A program made the position numbers and the translations under genes. DNA of 64,000 bases from SHWC01 sp050173345 (GTDB lineage Bacteria; Pseudomonadota; Alphaproteobacteria; UBA828). A model generated the notes under the pieces. The model was not told the DNA's origin. It was given only the letters and a program-made list of their open reading frames with translations, and did not search any database. Position 1 is the stretch's first letter. Every line of letters begins with the position of its first letter. The DNA is taken from the NCBI GenBank assembly GCA_050173345.1, contig JBFXKW010000001.1, forward strand, positions 496,001 through 560,000, written 5' to 3'. This document shows positions 28,811-37,306 of the stretch, piece after piece.

Positions 28811-30760
28811 TCAGGACGGCGGATCGCCGTCACGCAACACCTCGCGCAGCTTGAGCGCCAGGTCCTGCCTGCGATAGGGCTTGCTCAGCCGATGCACCGG
28901 CCCGCCGCCGCGGCGGTCGCGCTGGAGCGACAGCTCGGTGAAGCCGGAGGTATAGAGGACGCGCAGCCCGGGCCGCATCACCTGCGCCGCGCGGCCGAGA
29001 TCATAGCCGGTCATGTCGCCCGGCATGACGATGTCGGTAAACAGGACATCGATCTCGGGCATGCGGGCTATGAGATCGAGCGCGACCGTCGCGTTCGGCG
29101 CTTCGACCGTGCGGTAGCCGAGATCCTTCAGTTGCGCCACGGTGATCTGGCGCACGTCGGGCTTGTCCTCCACGACGAGCACGAGCTCGCCCTTGGCGGA
29201 CGTCGCGGCCTCCGCCTCGGAAACACCGGCAGGCGCCGAACGCGTCGCCGCCGCGCGGGGAAGGTAGATGCGCACCGTCGTGCCGTGACCTACTTCGCTG
29301 TAGAGCTTCACATGCCCGCCGGACTTCCTGGCAAAGCCGTAGACCATGCTGAGCCCGAGGCCGGTGCCCTTGCCGACCTCCTTGGTGGTGAAGAACGGCT
29401 CGAAGACGCGGCTCAGATTTTCGGGCGCGATGCCGGTGCCGGTATCCGTGACCGCGATCATGACGTATTCGCCCGGCGTCACCTCGGGATTGTGAGCCGT
29501 ATAGTCGGAGTCCATGTATGCGTTGGCCGTCTCGATGGTCAGCCGGCCGCCGTCCGGCATGGCGTCTCGTGCATTGATGGCAAGGTTCATGACGGCCGCT
29601 TCGACAAGGACAGGGTCGGTCTCGGTCAGCCAAAGATCCTCGGCGGTCGCCAGTTCGATCTCGATGTGTTCGCCGAGCGTGCGGCGGAGCAGCACCGCCA
29701 TGCCCGCGACGCGTTCGTTCAGTTGAACGACTGCGGTCTGGAGAGATTGCTCGCGCGAGAAGGCGAGCAGCTTGCGGGTCAGCTCGGCGCCGCGCCAGCT
29801 GGCCTGGAGCGCGTTCGCGGCCAGCTCGAGCGCCTGCGCGTCGAGCTCGAACTGCTCCTGGATGAGCTCGAGATTGCCGATCACGACCAGCAGCAGATTG
29901 TTGAAATCGTGGGCCAGGCCGCCGGTCAATTGCCCGACGATCTCCATTTTCTGCGACTGCCGAAGCTGCTCCTCGAGCGCCTTGCGTTGCGTGATGTCGC
30001 GTATGACGGCCATGAAGGTCGTCCTGCCGTTCTCGATGAATTCCGAGAAGGACGCTTCGGCAGGGAACTCCTCGCCGGTCTTGCGCCGTCCGGCCACCTC
30101 GCCCGGTTCGGCCACCTGCTTCGCAAGATCGGGAAACCGCGTGAGCGGCGCGGCAGGTTCCCCCGACGCGTCGCCCTGGCAGGGCAACAGCAGCAGATCG
30201 ACGACGCGCCCCAGCACCTCCTCGGCGCTATACCCGAAGAGCTCCTGGGCGGCGCGGTTGAAGATGGTGATCCGATGATCCTCATCGACCGCGACGATGG
30301 CGTCAGGTGCCATGGTGAGAACCTGGCGAAAGCGGAACTCCGCAGCACGACGCTCGGCTTCGGCACGTGCCCGGTCGCGGCGGACGTCGGCTTCGCGCAG
30401 CTCACGCTCGATCACCGGCACGAGCCGCCTAAGGTTGTCCTTGATGACGTAGTCCTGGGCCCCGGCCTTCATGGCAGCGACCGCCGCCTCCTCGCCGATG
30501 GTGCCCGACACGAAGATGAAGGGTACGTCGGGGCGGCGATCACGGACGATCGAAAGCGCCTGCGGGCCGCTGAACCCGGGCAGGGTGAAATCGCACAGGA
30601 TGAGGTCCCAGACCTCGCCCTCGATCGAGGCGATCATCGTCGCCGCCTGCTGGACGCGGCGGTATTTCGGTTCATAGCCGCCTCGGCGGAGCTCGCGCAG
30701 GATGAGCTCGACGTCATCCTCGGAGTCCTCGACGAGCAGAACCCGCAGTGGCGTATTCAT
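28811..30760 (-). CDS. Hybrid sensor kinase REC-PAS-HisKA-HATPase-REC
   Basis: 649 residues, soluble. REC1 has Asp11/Asp12 and the phospho-site Asp57 (LILCDFTLPG). A PAS domain covers about 143-260 ('APDAIVAVDEDHRITIFNRAA'). The kinase has His284 in 'GLAHDFNNLL', N-box 'NLAINARDAM', G1 'DTGTGI' and G2 'GKGTGLGLSMV'. REC2 has Asp576 (LFTDIVMPG). It could accept phosphate from the upstream kinase through REC1 and pass it on through His284 and Asp576. It is the last gene of the TonB receptor-YfiR-kinase operon and has no DNA-binding domain. Confidence 0.95.
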   Translation of the reverse strand: MNTPLRVLLVEDSEDDVELILRELRRGGYEPKYRRVQQAATMIASIEGEVWDLILCDFTLPGFSGPQALSIVRDRRPDVPFIFVSGTIGEEAAVAAMKAGAQDYVIKDNLRRLVPVIERELREADVRRDRARAEAERRAAEFRFRQVLTMAPDAIVAVDEDHRITIFNRAAQELFGYSAEEVLGRVVDLLLLPCQGDASGEPAAPLTRFPDLAKQVAEPGEVAGRRKTGEEFPAEASFSEFIENGRTTFMAVIRDITQRKALEEQLRQSQKMEIVGQLTGGLAHDFNNLLLVVIGNLELIQEQFELDAQALELAANALQASWRGAELTRKLLAFSREQSLQTAVVQLNERVAGMAVLLRRTLGEHIEIELATAEDLWLTETDPVLVEAAVMNLAINARDAMPDGGRLTIETANAYMDSDYTAHNPEVTPGEYVMIAVTDTGTGIAPENLSRVFEPFFTTKEVGKGTGLGLSMVYGFARKSGGHVKLYSEVGHGTTVRIYLPRAAATRSAPAGVSEAEAATSAKGELVLVVEDKPDVRQITVAQLKDLGYRTVEAPNATVALDLIARMPEIDVLFTDIVMPGDMTGYDLGRAAQVMRPGLRVLYTSGFTELSLQRDRRGGGPVHRLSKPYRRQDLALKLREVLRDGDPPS

Positions 30761-30787
30761 GATCGGTTCCCTACGCCCCTGCCCAAC

Positions 30788-31225
30788 TTACGACGACGGC
30801 GTCTCGTTGAGCAGGAGCCAATACAAGCCGAGGCTGCGGGCCGCATCGAGGAACTCGTCGAAGTCGACCGGCTTGCGTACATAGCTGTTCGCGCCCAGGC
30901 GGTAGCCCTCGACCAGGTCGCGCTCCTCCCTCGACGAGGTCAGGATGACGACCGGCAGCAGCCGCGTGCGTTCGTCCGCTCGGATGCGGCGCAACACCTC
31001 GAGCCCATCCAATTTGGGCAGCTTGAGGTCGAGCAGGACGACCTGCGGCAGGTGCTTGGCCTCGCGCCCCGCATAGGTGCCTTCGGCGAAGAGATAGTCG
31101 AGCGCTTCAACCCCATCGCGCGTCACGACGATCTCGTTCTTGATGTTGTTCTTGCGGAACGCCCGCAAGGTGAGCTCTTCGTCATCCGGGTTGTCTTCGA
31201 CGAGAAGAATGGGCTTCTGCAACAC
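30788..31225 (-). CDS. Single-domain response regulator, Rcp1-like, GTG start
   Basis: 145 residues from GTG 31225; a TTG one codon later is also possible. GGAGGG sits 5 nt upstream of the GTG. Acidic pocket 'VEDNPDDEE', phospho-acceptor Asp66 (VVLLDLKLP), Thr in 'ILTSS' and Lys118 are intact. The pattern 'DNPDDEELTLRAF' with 'LDLKLPKLDGLEVLRRIRAD' is typical of Rcp1, the CheY-like partner of bacteriophytochrome kinases. It starts 13 nt after the kinase stop, so it is very likely that kinase's cognate regulator. There is no output domain. Confidence 0.95.
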   Translation of the reverse strand: MLQKPILLVEDNPDDEELTLRAFRKNNIKNEIVVTRDGVEALDYLFAEGTYAGREAKHLPQVVLLDLKLPKLDGLEVLRRIRADERTRLLPVVILTSSREERDLVEGYRLGANSYVRKPVDFDEFLDAARSLGLYWLLLNETPSS

Positions 31226-31238
31226 CGTATCCCTCCGA

Positions 31239-32471
31239 TCACAGCGTAAAGTAGAAGGCGGCACCCTTGCCGGCTTCGGCCTCCGCCCATATGCGGCCGC
31301 CATGCTTGTGGACGATGCGCTGGACAGTGGCGAGCCCGATGCCGGTGCCGGCGAACTCGCGCGCATCGTGGAGGCGCTGGAAAGCACCAAAGAGCTTTCC
31401 CGCATGGGCCATGTCGAAGCCGACGCCGTTGTCTCGTACATAGAAGGCGTTGGCGTTTCCGACACGAGTCTGGCCGAACTCGATCAGCGCCGGCGAGCGG
31501 CCGGCGGTGAACTTCCAGGCGTTGCCCAGCAGGTTTTCCAGGGCGATGCGCAGGAGATGAGGGTCGCCGCGCGCGCTCAGCCTGCTTGCAATCTTGATCT
31601 CGGCTTCGCGCTGCGGCGCGTCCGAGCGCAGCTCGCGCATGATGTCGAGGGCGAGCGTCTCCAGGTCGACATCGCTGACCTCGAGCTCCCGGCGCGAGAC
31701 CCGGGAAAGGTCGAGGAAATCGTCGATGAGCTGGCCCATGCGCTGCGCCGCCTGACGAACCCGGTTCAGATGGCGGCGCCCCTGATCGTCCAGGCGGTCC
31801 GCGCAGTCCTCCAGGAGGGCCTGGCTGAACCCGTCGATGGCCCGCAACGGCGCGCGCAGGTCGTGCGACACGGAATAGTTGAACGCTTCGAGCTCGCGGT
31901 TGACCACGCCGAGCTCCGTATTGGCTTTCGCCAGCGCCGAGTGGCTCACGCCGAGCACGCCGACCATCAAGGCGGCCATGACGACGAGCAACGCGATGCC
32001 GCCATAGCGCACGATGCGGTTGATCAGCGGCTCGGCCGTCACCCTCAAATAAACCGTGCCGAGGGCCGTGCCGGCTTGAATCACCGGCGCCGCGAGCACC
32101 AGATGATCTTCCTCGAAATAGGTATCGTGGACCGGCGAGGCCTCGGGGGGCGGTTCTTCCGACGTGCGGGTGTAGGTGGCGATCAGAGCACCGCCCTTTC
32201 CATAAACCGCCGCCGCCTGAATCTCGGGGTTGACCCTGAGCGCGTTGACGTATTCCTGCGCTGCGTCGTGATCGTCGAACACCAAAGCCGCGGTGACCGT
32301 TGCCGCGAGAATCCGGGCCTGCACCTCGACCTCGTTAGCCTTCTGGTTGCTGTAGGCGCGTTCGTTCAAAACCGCCATGGCAACGCCGCCGAGCACCAGG
32401 GCGACCGCGATCGTCAATGCGACCACCGGCGTCGGTTTTCGAAGGCGAGGGAATGTCAGCCGGCTCAGCAT
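31239..32471 (-). CDS. Membrane sensor histidine kinase with YfiN-like (CHASE8) periplasmic domain
   Basis: 410 residues. TM1 is about 16-36. A periplasmic domain of about 40-150 contains 'ILAATVTAALVFDDHDAAQEYVNAL' and 'NPEIQAAAVYGKGGALIATY', the layout of CHASE8 sensor domains found in YfiN/TpbB diguanylate cyclases. TM2 is about 155-176. The kinase core resembles the phytochrome/Rcp1 class: His203 in 'FNYSVSHDLRAPLRAIDGFS', N-box 'LENLLGNAWKFT', G1 'VRDNGVGFD' and G2 'GTGIGLATV'. It lies between yfiR-like and the Rcp1-like regulator gene. The GGDEF output of YfiN is replaced by a kinase. Confidence 0.93.
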   Translation of the reverse strand: MLSRLTFPRLRKPTPVVALTIAVALVLGGVAMAVLNERAYSNQKANEVEVQARILAATVTAALVFDDHDAAQEYVNALRVNPEIQAAAVYGKGGALIATYTRTSEEPPPEASPVHDTYFEEDHLVLAAPVIQAGTALGTVYLRVTAEPLINRIVRYGGIALLVVMAALMVGVLGVSHSALAKANTELGVVNRELEAFNYSVSHDLRAPLRAIDGFSQALLEDCADRLDDQGRRHLNRVRQAAQRMGQLIDDFLDLSRVSRRELEVSDVDLETLALDIMRELRSDAPQREAEIKIASRLSARGDPHLLRIALENLLGNAWKFTAGRSPALIEFGQTRVGNANAFYVRDNGVGFDMAHAGKLFGAFQRLHDAREFAGTGIGLATVQRIVHKHGGRIWAEAEAGKGAAFYFTL

Positions 32472-32484
32472 GAGAGACTTCGCC

Positions 32485-33042
32485 CTATGCCCGCGGTTTC
32501 ACGGAAAGCGCCAGGCTCAGCACTTTCGAGCTGAGGACGAGGCCGTTTTCCGAAGCGGCGTAGTCGTCGATATCGAAACGGACGCGGTTGTCCCGGACGA
32601 CGAAGTGAATGATGCCCTTGGCGTCGGCATCGAGCGCCGCATCGGTAATGGTCAGCACGGGAGCGCCGCGGACCGCGCCCAGCGCCTCCGCTACCGACTG
32701 CAGCGGAGAGCCGCCGACATACATGATGTGGCAGCCGGAATCCCGGCTTGCCATCGCGACATGACGAAGCACGATCGGCCGCTCGTGAATGCTCTGGCCC
32801 GCGATAGCCTCTTCGAGCACGGCTCCGAACGGATCAGCCCCGACGACGCACAGGTCGATCGTGCTCGACGACGAAGCGAAGGCGGCGTCGGGCCATTGGA
32901 CGAACGGCGCAAACTTGTAGATGTACGTGGCCTTGATCGCATACTCGCGCGGATCGACGACCTCGGCCCGGGCAGCCAGGGCATAGAGGATCAGCAACAG
33001 GCCCGCCGCAAAGACACACAGCTTGCTGCGCCCGGATATCAT
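32485..33042 (-). CDS. YfiR family (DUF4154) periplasmic protein
   Basis: 185 residues with a signal peptide (LCVFAAGLLLILYALAARA, cleavage near residue 26). The mature part begins 'YAIKATYIYKFAPFVQWPDAAF' and ends 'GIIHFVVRDNRVRFDIDDYAA' followed by SSKVLSLALSV. These are the standard DUF4154 blocks. In Pseudomonas YfiR binds the periplasmic domain of the cyclase YfiN and inhibits it. Here the adjacent membrane partner is a histidine kinase with a YfiN-like sensor domain, so YfiR may repress a kinase. The gene lies 13 nt before the kinase gene. Confidence 0.9.
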   Translation of the reverse strand: MISGRSKLCVFAAGLLLILYALAARAEVVDPREYAIKATYIYKFAPFVQWPDAAFASSSSTIDLCVVGADPFGAVLEEAIAGQSIHERPIVLRHVAMASRDSGCHIMYVGGSPLQSVAEALGAVRGAPVLTITDAALDADAKGIIHFVVRDNRVRFDIDDYAASENGLVLSSKVLSLALSVKPRA

Positions 33043-33065
33043 TTTCGGCAGCCGTGGCCCGACAA

Positions 33066-34982
33066 TCAGAATCTCCAGCGAGCGCTGAGATAGAGGCTGC
33101 GGCGCGCTTCCGCCGTACCGATCTCGCGATGATGGTCGTGCAGAAGATTGAGCCCGACCAGCGAGATTTCGAGATCATCCGAGAAGCGCCAGCCGAGCCG
33201 GGCCTCGAGCTCGACATAGCCCGGCACTTTCGGATTGCGCAGGTCGTCCACCGAACGCAAGCCGAGATCCAGCTCCATGTTCTCGGGCAGGTCCATGTAG
33301 GAGCGCACTTGGAACTGGTAGTCGGGGTCGTTCCCTGCGGATTGGAGATTCGAGATGTCCGTGCTGCCGGTCTTGCGGCGGAACTCCTTGCGCAGCGCGT
33401 TGAAGCCGGCGCTCAGGCGCCACCAGGGCTGCACGCGGTACTCGCCCCAGACCTCTACCCCATAGACGTGGCCTTCTCCGCCATTGCCGATCTGCACCGG
33501 AAGGCCGCCGGCCGGCGAGAGTTCAAGCGTCCGCATCTCATCGTAGTCATTGTAGTACAAGGAAACCGACAGCAGGGTGTCGGTCATCGGCTGGCCGCGA
33601 TAGCCGAGCTCATAGGCGATCAGCGTCTCCGACTCGAAATCCGGCGCCGGGATCGCGAGGCCCGGCGCCGCGAGGTCTCGATCGAGGCGCGACGGGGTGC
33701 GCACCGCACGCGAAATGGCGGACCACAGCATGGCGGTGTCCGTCGCCTGCCAGGCCAGGCGCGCGCTCGGCAGGTATTCGAGCCCGCTATAGCTGCTGTA
33801 TTCGAGCTTGGTCCCGAAGGTGAAGGTGAGATCGCTGCTCAGCGCCACGCTGTCTTCGGCGTAAAGATTGGCGAGCTGTATCGTCTCGGACTGCGGCGTC
33901 AAGACGACGGTGTTCAGCTCATTGACGAACTCGTCGTCGGTGACACGGTAGCCGGCGCCCCAAACCACTTGATGCCGGCCCAGCGAGAATGTGTGCTGGC
34001 CTTGCAGATCATAGGTCGTGAGCGAATCGCTGAGGCTGGGAACCCAACGGTTGGCCTCGTCGTAGTAGGCCTGGATTTGAAAAGCCGACCCGTCGCCCAG
34101 GTCACGGTTCCAGCGGGCGATCAGGTTGTTGCCTGAATTCCGCCCGCCCCCATCGAGCGTGTTGTTGTAGAGGTCGCCCTGGAGCGTGACGAGGTCATCC
34201 TCGCCGTTCCAATCCGCGCGGAAGCCGCCTTGCAGGCCATCCCAATCGTCCTGCGCGCTGCTGCCGTCGGCAAGCGCGGTGTTGTTGCGCTCATAAGCCG
34301 TGGCGTAGGCGCGATAGGTGAGCTCGTTGCCGATGCTGCCGCCGAAGCGCGCGTCGGCGTTCCGGTCGGTGGTGCCCAGGCCGAGGTTCACAAGCCCGCC
34401 TTGCGTGTCGGCGGAGCGGCGCGTGATGATGTTGATCACGCCGTTGACGGCGTTCGCACCCCACAGCGTGCCGCCGGGGCCGCTAATCACCTCGATACGC
34501 TCGATGTCGTCCATCAAGACGTGTTGGGTGTCCCAGAACACGCCGCCATGGAGCGGCGTGTAGACGCTGCGGCCGTCGATCATCACCAGGAGCTTGTTGG
34601 AAGCGTCGGTGCCGCTGAAGCCGCGTGCCGTGATGACATAGGTGAACGAATTGAGCCGCGCGACGTGCAGGTTGGGGGCGAGGCGCAGGACTTCCGGGAT
34701 GCTGACGGCACCGGAGCGGCGAATGTCCTCGCTGGTGATGACGTAGACGGCCGCCGGGGCTCGGCTCAGCGGCTCCGGCCGTTTCGAGACGGAGGTGATT
34801 TCGACCGCGCCGAGCTCCTCGAGCGACAGGTCTCTCAGCTCGTCCAGATCATCCTGGGCCTGCACCGCCACGGCCGGCGCTGTGGCCATGGCGGCGATGA
34901 TGGCGATGCGGATTGCGGCTCGTAAGGGCGTGCGTCCCGGTGCATGCCCTTGCCGGCCACACTCATTTCTCCTAAAGGCCAT
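33066..34982 (-). CDS. TonB-dependent outer-membrane receptor
   Basis: About 638 residues from ATG 34982; the start is uncertain because no clear ribosome site precedes it. Signal peptide 'RAAIRIAIIAAMATAPAVAVQAQ'. A TonB-box-like 'VEITSVSKR' follows, then the plug (VYVITSEDIRRSGAVSIPEVLRLAPN ... 'RIEVISGPGGTLWGANAVNGVINIITR'). A beta-barrel of about 450 residues ends in Phe (LYLSARWRF). No FecA-type signalling (STN) domain is seen. Ligand unknown. As first gene of an operon with YfiR and a two-component system, it may either supply or help sense a ligand. Confidence 0.93.
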   Translation of the reverse strand: MAFRRNECGRQGHAPGRTPLRAAIRIAIIAAMATAPAVAVQAQDDLDELRDLSLEELGAVEITSVSKRPEPLSRAPAAVYVITSEDIRRSGAVSIPEVLRLAPNLHVARLNSFTYVITARGFSGTDASNKLLVMIDGRSVYTPLHGGVFWDTQHVLMDDIERIEVISGPGGTLWGANAVNGVINIITRRSADTQGGLVNLGLGTTDRNADARFGGSIGNELTYRAYATAYERNNTALADGSSAQDDWDGLQGGFRADWNGEDDLVTLQGDLYNNTLDGGGRNSGNNLIARWNRDLGDGSAFQIQAYYDEANRWVPSLSDSLTTYDLQGQHTFSLGRHQVVWGAGYRVTDDEFVNELNTVVLTPQSETIQLANLYAEDSVALSSDLTFTFGTKLEYSSYSGLEYLPSARLAWQATDTAMLWSAISRAVRTPSRLDRDLAAPGLAIPAPDFESETLIAYELGYRGQPMTDTLLSVSLYYNDYDEMRTLELSPAGGLPVQIGNGGEGHVYGVEVWGEYRVQPWWRLSAGFNALRKEFRRKTGSTDISNLQSAGNDPDYQFQVRSYMDLPENMELDLGLRSVDDLRNPKVPGYVELEARLGWRFSDDLEISLVGLNLLHDHHREIGTAEARRSLYLSARWRF

Positions 34983-35401
34983 GACAAGGATGGTACAGAG
35001 ATGACCGCTTGCGCGCGCCGGGGGACAAACTCCAAGTTGGCTGGAACTATGTTTGCGCAAACAGGCGGGCCAACGCAAGCGTTGATTCAAGAACAAATAA
35101 TAAACAATGTTAACATTCCACCGTTATGCGAAAATATTTTCTAGGAAGTTCTTATGGAAGACCGTAGAGGAAATAAGAATATGACATCCCCAAGCCCTCG
35201 ACGAGCGCCATCCCGGCGAAGTGATATACAGGCATTGTCATGTCGCCTCTTCGATGGTGTCACCTCAAGCAGGCCCGCCGGCGCCGACGCAGCGGACACG
35301 GGCGCAGGGATCAGGCACTGGAGAGCCGCTTGGTTCGGCACCCGAAAGTTCTCTCTGCGTTCTTCATGCCTGTGCTATAACGCGTTGACCGGGCATGCAA
35401 A
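34983..35401. promoter_or_regulatory. AT-rich control region between the TonB-receptor operon and tRNA-Thr
   Basis: 419 bp without a convincing gene. The stretch 35050-35190 is markedly AT-rich for this genome. It contains four inverted repeats: TTTGCGCAAA (35052-35061), CAACGC-AA-GCGTTG (35071-35084), AATGTTAACATT (35106-35117) and AAAATATTTT (35131-35140). This is the expected place for the receptor operon promoter and operators. The right part carries the tRNA-Thr promoter. I could not choose a single -35/-10 pair for the leftward promoter. Confidence 0.55.
35376..35381 (+). promoter_or_regulatory. -10 element for tRNA-Thr
   Basis: TATAAC preceded by TGTGC, 20 nt before the mature tRNA 5' end, placing transcription start near 35388. 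No strong -35 is visible at 16-18 nt. Confidence 0.45.
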
Positions 35402-35477
35402 GCCGGATTAGCTCAGCTGGTAGAGCACCTGATTTGTAATCAGGGGGTCGCGGGTTCGAGCCCTGCATCCGGCACCA
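35402..35477 (+). tRNA. tRNA-Thr (anticodon TGT)
   Basis: Acceptor GCCGGAT/ATCCGGC, D-arm GCTC-GAGC, anticodon stem CCTGA/TCAGG with loop TTTGTAA, T-arm CGGGTTCGAGCCCTG, discriminator A and encoded CCA (76 nt). In E. coli a tRNA-Thr sits inside the tRNA-tufB cluster; here it is separate, 15 kb away. Confidence 0.97.
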
Positions 35478-35638
35478 TCTCCACCAAGGCTTCAGGCAAG
35501 TCCAAACCCTGATGTCGGCCCGATCGGCAACCTCTTCGCTGTCCGTCACGCAGCCTGCGCGCCGCCCTGGTGCCGGCCCGGCGCAGCCCGGCCGCTGGCA
35601 AGCCCGTCCGCCCGGACGTCGATGCCGATAGGCCGCGC

Positions 35639-37090
35639 ATGATTCCCAAGCTCGGCGCCGTCTTCTACGTCGTCGGCATACTTCTGATGCCGCTTGGCCT
35701 TGTCATGACCCTGCCCGCCATCGTCGATGGCTCGGCCGGCAACCCGGACTGGGAGGTCTATCTGATCGCCGCCGGGGTCACGGTCTTCCTCGGCGGCATG
35801 CTGGTGCTGGCGAACCGCCGCCAGCGCTTCAGCATGGACCGCCGGCAGGCCTTCCTGCTCACCACGCTGAGCTGGATCATCCTGCCTGCCTTCGCCGCGC
35901 TCCCGTTCAGCTTCGCAAGGCTGGAGCTGAGCTACAGCCGGGCCTATTTCGAAGCGATGTCGGGCCTCACCGCGACCGGGGCGACCACGCTCATCGGGCT
36001 GGACGACCTGCCGGCCGGCATCCTGCTCTGGCGCGCCATCCTGCAAGGCTTCGGCGGCGCCGGGATCATCCTCCTCGCGCTCGCGGTGCTGCCCTTCCTG
36101 CGAGTCGGCGGCATGCAGCTTTTCCGGCTCGAATCGTCCGAGCAGGGCGAGAAGGTGCTGCCCCGCGCGACGCAGATCGCCGCCATGACCGTGTCGGTCT
36201 ATCTCGGGCTCGTCCTGCTCTCCATCATCGCCTATTGGGCTGCGGGCATGAGCTTCTTCGACGCCGTCTGCCATGGCCTGACCACGGTGTCGACCGGCGG
36301 GTTCTCCACCCACGATGCGTCCATCGGCTTCTACGACAGCGTTCCCATCGAAGCGGTGTGCGCGCTCTTCATGTTTCTCGGCGGCGTGCCCATCGTCCTC
36401 GTCTATCGGCTGCTGCTCCGCTTCGATTGGCGCGCCTTCGTGATGGACCAGCAGGTCCGGCTGTTCCTGACCGTCGTCATCGCCGGCATCGTCGCCTTGG
36501 GCGTCTGGCGCATCCTGGGCCACGGCGTCGATCCGGGGATCAGCTTCCGCTGGGCAAGCTTCACGGTGATCTCTTTCGTCACCACCACGGCGCACGCCAA
36601 CGTCGCCTACCAGGAATGGGGTTCGTTCGCCGATGTCCTGCTGCTCTTCGCCATGCTGCTCGGCGCATGCAGCGGCTCGACCTCGGGCGGCATCAAGATG
36701 TTCCGGTTCAGCATCCTGATCGCCGTGATGAAGGCTCACTTCCGGCGCCTCGAACATCCGCATGCCGCCGTCAACGTCACCTACAACAAGCGAACCGTCT
36801 CCGACGGCATCGCCCAATCCGCGCTGTTGCTGCTGCTCTCGTTCCTGCTCGCGTTCGTCGTGGTTGCGCTGGCGATCTCCGCCTTTGGCTACGATCTGTT
36901 GACGAGCCTTTCCGCGGCCGCTTCGGCGATCGGGAACGCGGGCGGCGGGCTCGGGCCGATCATCACCAACGGCTATTTCGGCACGATGCCCGAAGGCGCG
37001 ATCTGGATTCTGTCCGCCGCCATGCTGCTCGGCAGGCTCGAGCTGTTCACCGTGCTGATCCTGCTGGCGCCACGCTTCTGGCGCGGCTGA
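35639..37090 (+). CDS. TrkH/KtrB-type potassium uptake membrane protein with altered third pore loop
   Basis: 483 residues from ATG 35639; upstream in-frame codons are Pro/Arg-rich and less likely. About ten hydrophobic segments and four pore loops are visible. P1 'SGLTATGATTL' (Gly114), P2 'HGLTTVSTGGFSTHDAS' (Gly220) and P4 'SAIGNAGGGLG' (Gly435) keep the filter glycine. P3 reads 'VTTTAHANVAYQEW' where family members read T-A-G-F, so His319 replaces the glycine. 'GGCSGSTSGGIK'-type linker is present as 'GACSGSTSGGIKMFR'. A regulatory TrkA/KtrA gene is not in the window. Family membership is sure; K+ selectivity is not. Confidence 0.88.
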   Translation: MIPKLGAVFYVVGILLMPLGLVMTLPAIVDGSAGNPDWEVYLIAAGVTVFLGGMLVLANRRQRFSMDRRQAFLLTTLSWIILPAFAALPFSFARLELSYSRAYFEAMSGLTATGATTLIGLDDLPAGILLWRAILQGFGGAGIILLALAVLPFLRVGGMQLFRLESSEQGEKVLPRATQIAAMTVSVYLGLVLLSIIAYWAAGMSFFDAVCHGLTTVSTGGFSTHDASIGFYDSVPIEAVCALFMFLGGVPIVLVYRLLLRFDWRAFVMDQQVRLFLTVVIAGIVALGVWRILGHGVDPGISFRWASFTVISFVTTTAHANVAYQEWGSFADVLLLFAMLLGACSGSTSGGIKMFRFSILIAVMKAHFRRLEHPHAAVNVTYNKRTVSDGIAQSALLLLLSFLLAFVVVALAISAFGYDLLTSLSAAASAIGNAGGGLGPIITNGYFGTMPEGAIWILSAAMLLGRLELFTVLILLAPRFWRG

Positions 37091-37306
37091 CCAACGAGCG
37101 GCGCTCGGCCCTTCGGCGCCATCGAAGCGCGCTGAGCTGCTTTGCGTTCGGCCAACCCCAAGCCGCGCCGTGCGAACAAGCACAGGCTTCCCACAGCCGG
37201 AACCTTGGCCGACACAGCGGCACCAAGAAAGCCCGCAAAGGATCGCGGCCGGCGATCGGAAACGTCGCCGGCCTGACCGCCATGCGTGTCTGGCGTCTCC
37301 GGAAGC

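Noticed and set aside
34960..34973. AGGAG followed by ATG/GTG near the TonB receptor start as its true start
   Set aside because: Those start codons are in a different frame from the signal peptide and receptor. A frameshift in the sequence could explain it, but nothing else suggests one.
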